Source: Lysobacterales bacterium (GTDB lineage: Bacteria > Pseudomonadota > Gammaproteobacteria > Xanthomonadales > SZUA-38). From it: DNA of 64,000 bases. A program made the translations under genes and the position numbers. The stretch lies in the NCBI GenBank assembly GCA_028285525.1, contig JANQOZ010000093.1:1-64000 (forward strand), read 5' to 3'. Of this stretch, positions 62,520 through 64,000 are shown piece by piece; position 1 is the stretch's first letter; each line of letters begins with the position of its first letter. Under the pieces are notes generated by a model that did not search any database, was not told the DNA's origin, and was given only the letters and a program-made list of their open reading frames with translations.

Positions 62520-63928
62520 CAGCTCGCGTGGGCCTTGAGGTCACGCGCTGCAAGCCACATCGCGACCATGGCAACCAGCAGCCAGAGGGCCAGGGTCATA
62601 AAACTCGGTCCCAGCGAGGCGAGCGCGGTGGAAAGCGCCGTACCCTCCCAACGGAAATTGCCGACCTGCGACCACAGGTCTTCTCCGGCACGATAGCTGG
62701 CCTCACCAGGGCGAGAATTGAACGTCAGGTCGCGGTTCATGACTTCGATCATTTGCATACGAAAGTCCTCGGTAGCACGTGCAAAAGCCCAGTGAGCACG
62801 CAGACTGGTGCCGGAGAGCTCCATGGAAATGGCCTGTACGGGCAGCCGTGGTGACAGCAGCCCCAGCGCCTCATGAACATCAAGCTGACGGTCGATAGTG
62901 GCCTGCAGTTCGCCAAAGTGCTTCTCGAATACCCGCGCCCCGAGTTCTTCCTGAATACTGAAAACGATGCCCTGGAAGTTAATCGGCAGGTCTTCAACAT
63001 TTTCCTTTTTGTACAGCCTAAGCGTCTGTTCGCGTCGATCACGGATGGCGGCGGCAGGACTCACGCCGTCAAGTCCCGTAGCGAGATCAGCGTCGAGAGC
63101 GGCCTGGAACTCGGCCGAAGTTGGGAGCGGAAACAAGTGCGCGGAAACATCGGCAGCCACTCGCGGAATGGCAAACGTGCACAACGCCCAGAACCCAATC
63201 ATCACGACGAGCACCGTCTGGGCAGAGCGACCGCGGGCTGACACGGCGAGCGTAAGCGCCAGAAACACGACCGCGTAAACAGCGTAGACGACCAGTAGCA
63301 GCACCGCGGCCAGCACCAGCTGCGGCGCCGTCAACGCCAGCGCAACCAATCCAAGAGCAAACAGCGGCAGCACGATGGTTGCCACGGCAGCAAGGATTCC
63401 CAAACCTTTGCCCAGGAACAGCTGCCACGGGGCTACACCGGTGCTGAGAACTTGCCGTAGCGTGCCGTCTTCGCGCTCTCCCGCGAACGCTGAAAAAGCC
63501 ATCAGGATGACAAACAGCGGCAGCAGCACCTGCAACGTAAAGGCTGTCGTCAGTTCACCGAAACGCAGCATGGCGGTCATGTCTTGTGCTGGCGGGGCGA
63601 CCGCACGGTTGCGTCGGTGCGCTTCAAGCCAGATCGACACGCCGAGATGGTTGGCAACGCCCGTGTCGAAAAATGCCAACGGCGTAACCGGCTTGAACGC
63701 GTAGAGCCCGTAATGTGCCGCTGCATGCGGGTTTTTCTCGCCCTGCGACTGCCACTGCTCTTCAACCAGGGCCTGGGCGGCAGCGCGCTCCTCGGATATG
63801 CCGCGGTACCGTTCGACCGCAGTCGCTGCCGCTACGATCAGCATTAACACCAGGATGCCTGCGGTCCACAGAATTCGGCCATCACGGCAGATTAGCTTGA
63901 ACTCTTTGCGAGCAATGACTCCGATCAT
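62519..63928 (-). CDS. ABC-2 type permease (DUF3526-like), first subunit
   Basis: 469 residues, same layout as the next gene: membrane anchor (ILWTAGILVLMLIVAAATAV), extracytoplasmic loop, then VLLPLFVILMAFSAFAGEREDGTLRQVLSTGV with five to six membrane segments. GEREDGTLRQ corresponds to the EKENGLLAL motif of its partner, so the two form a heterodimeric permease and likely arose by duplication. ATG 63928 is used because the membrane anchor starts soon after; the frame is open to 63979. It is the first gene of the operon and a promoter should lie in the last 70 bases of the window. Confidence 0.87.
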   Translation of the reverse strand: MIGVIARKEFKLICRDGRILWTAGILVLMLIVAAATAVERYRGISEERAAAQALVEEQWQSQGEKNPHAAAHYGLYAFKPVTPLAFFDTGVANHLGVSIWLEAHRRNRAVAPPAQDMTAMLRFGELTTAFTLQVLLPLFVILMAFSAFAGEREDGTLRQVLSTGVAPWQLFLGKGLGILAAVATIVLPLFALGLVALALTAPQLVLAAVLLLVVYAVYAVVFLALTLAVSARGRSAQTVLVVMIGFWALCTFAIPRVAADVSAHLFPLPTSAEFQAALDADLATGLDGVSPAAAIRDRREQTLRLYKKENVEDLPINFQGIVFSIQEELGARVFEKHFGELQATIDRQLDVHEALGLLSPRLPVQAISMELSGTSLRAHWAFARATEDFRMQMIEVMNRDLTFNSRPGEASYRAGEDLWSQVGNFRWEGTALSTALASLGPSFMTLALWLLVAMVAMWLAARDLKAHAS

Positions 63929-64000
63929 CCCGACTTGGATAACATTCCCCTGTTGGCTGGCCGGCGGAAACGCCGCCAAATATAGCGTTGTCGGATTCTT

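Overview
The window is about 64 kb of GC-rich bacterial chromosome. The gene content fits a free-living Gammaproteobacterium: the AguA/AguB putrescine route, a DusB-type dihydrouridine synthase, AidB-type acyl-CoA dehydrogenase, a FleQ-type enhancer-binding protein, DUF3299, KefB-type antiporter, TonB receptor and short-form ribosomal protein L36. I would place it near Xanthomonadales or related deep lineages, but that is inference from family content only. There is no insertion sequence, integrase, CRISPR array or rRNA that I can see.

Layout. 1-3.6 kb: a tight minus-strand operon agmatine deiminase - N-carbamoylputrescine amidase - TraB-family membrane protein - dihydrouridine synthase (cut by the window edge), preceded by a small exported protein. 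4.2-8.2 kb: a plus-strand block of four genes, the first three junctions-linked by ATGA overlaps, encoding two small secreted proteins that share an unnamed Trp/Gly-rich domain, a DUF1800 protein and a DUF1501 protein. 8.3-11.6 kb: rpmJ and a lipid-linked sugar module (GT2, LAB_N, ArnT/GT39-like). 11.6-24.7 kb: TPR sensor hybrid kinase, wax-ester synthase/diacylglycerol acyltransferase with a histone-like tail, RecQ, KefB-like antiporter, a 1,102-residue BNR-repeat exoprotein carrying two more copies of the Trp/Gly-rich domain, and a GPH-family transporter. 24.8-32.1 kb: a catabolic cluster (aldehyde dehydrogenase, methyltransferase, small protein, alpha/beta hydrolase, 3-hydroxyacyl-CoA-type dehydrogenase) facing a TonB receptor. 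32.2-40 kb: mixed metabolic genes.

40-43.4 kb: a regulatory island (OmpR-type regulator, HPt protein, REC-only protein, FleQ-like activator) whose intergenic regions repeat a GTTTACA element. 43.5-50.5 kb: arginase, a possible small RNA with a strong terminator, DUF3299 protein, tricorn-like S41 protease and an M28 lipoprotein peptidase. Arginase together with AguA/AguB points to active arginine and polyamine metabolism.

50.7-60 kb begins with tRNA-Leu(UAA) and is visibly more AT-rich and full of unrecognised genes, including a run of small exported Cys-containing proteins (some look like the TIMP/netrin-type fold, two are paralogues of each other), a stand-alone polysaccharide-export-like domain and a VapBC toxin-antitoxin pair with two matching operators. 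I read this as an accessory region next to a tRNA. 60-64 kb is an operon of two ABC-2 type permeases, an ATPase and a His/Cys-rich exported protein. The best candidates for new biology are the DUF1800/DUF1501 block with its shared domain, the small secreted protein array, and the GTTTACA regulatory island.
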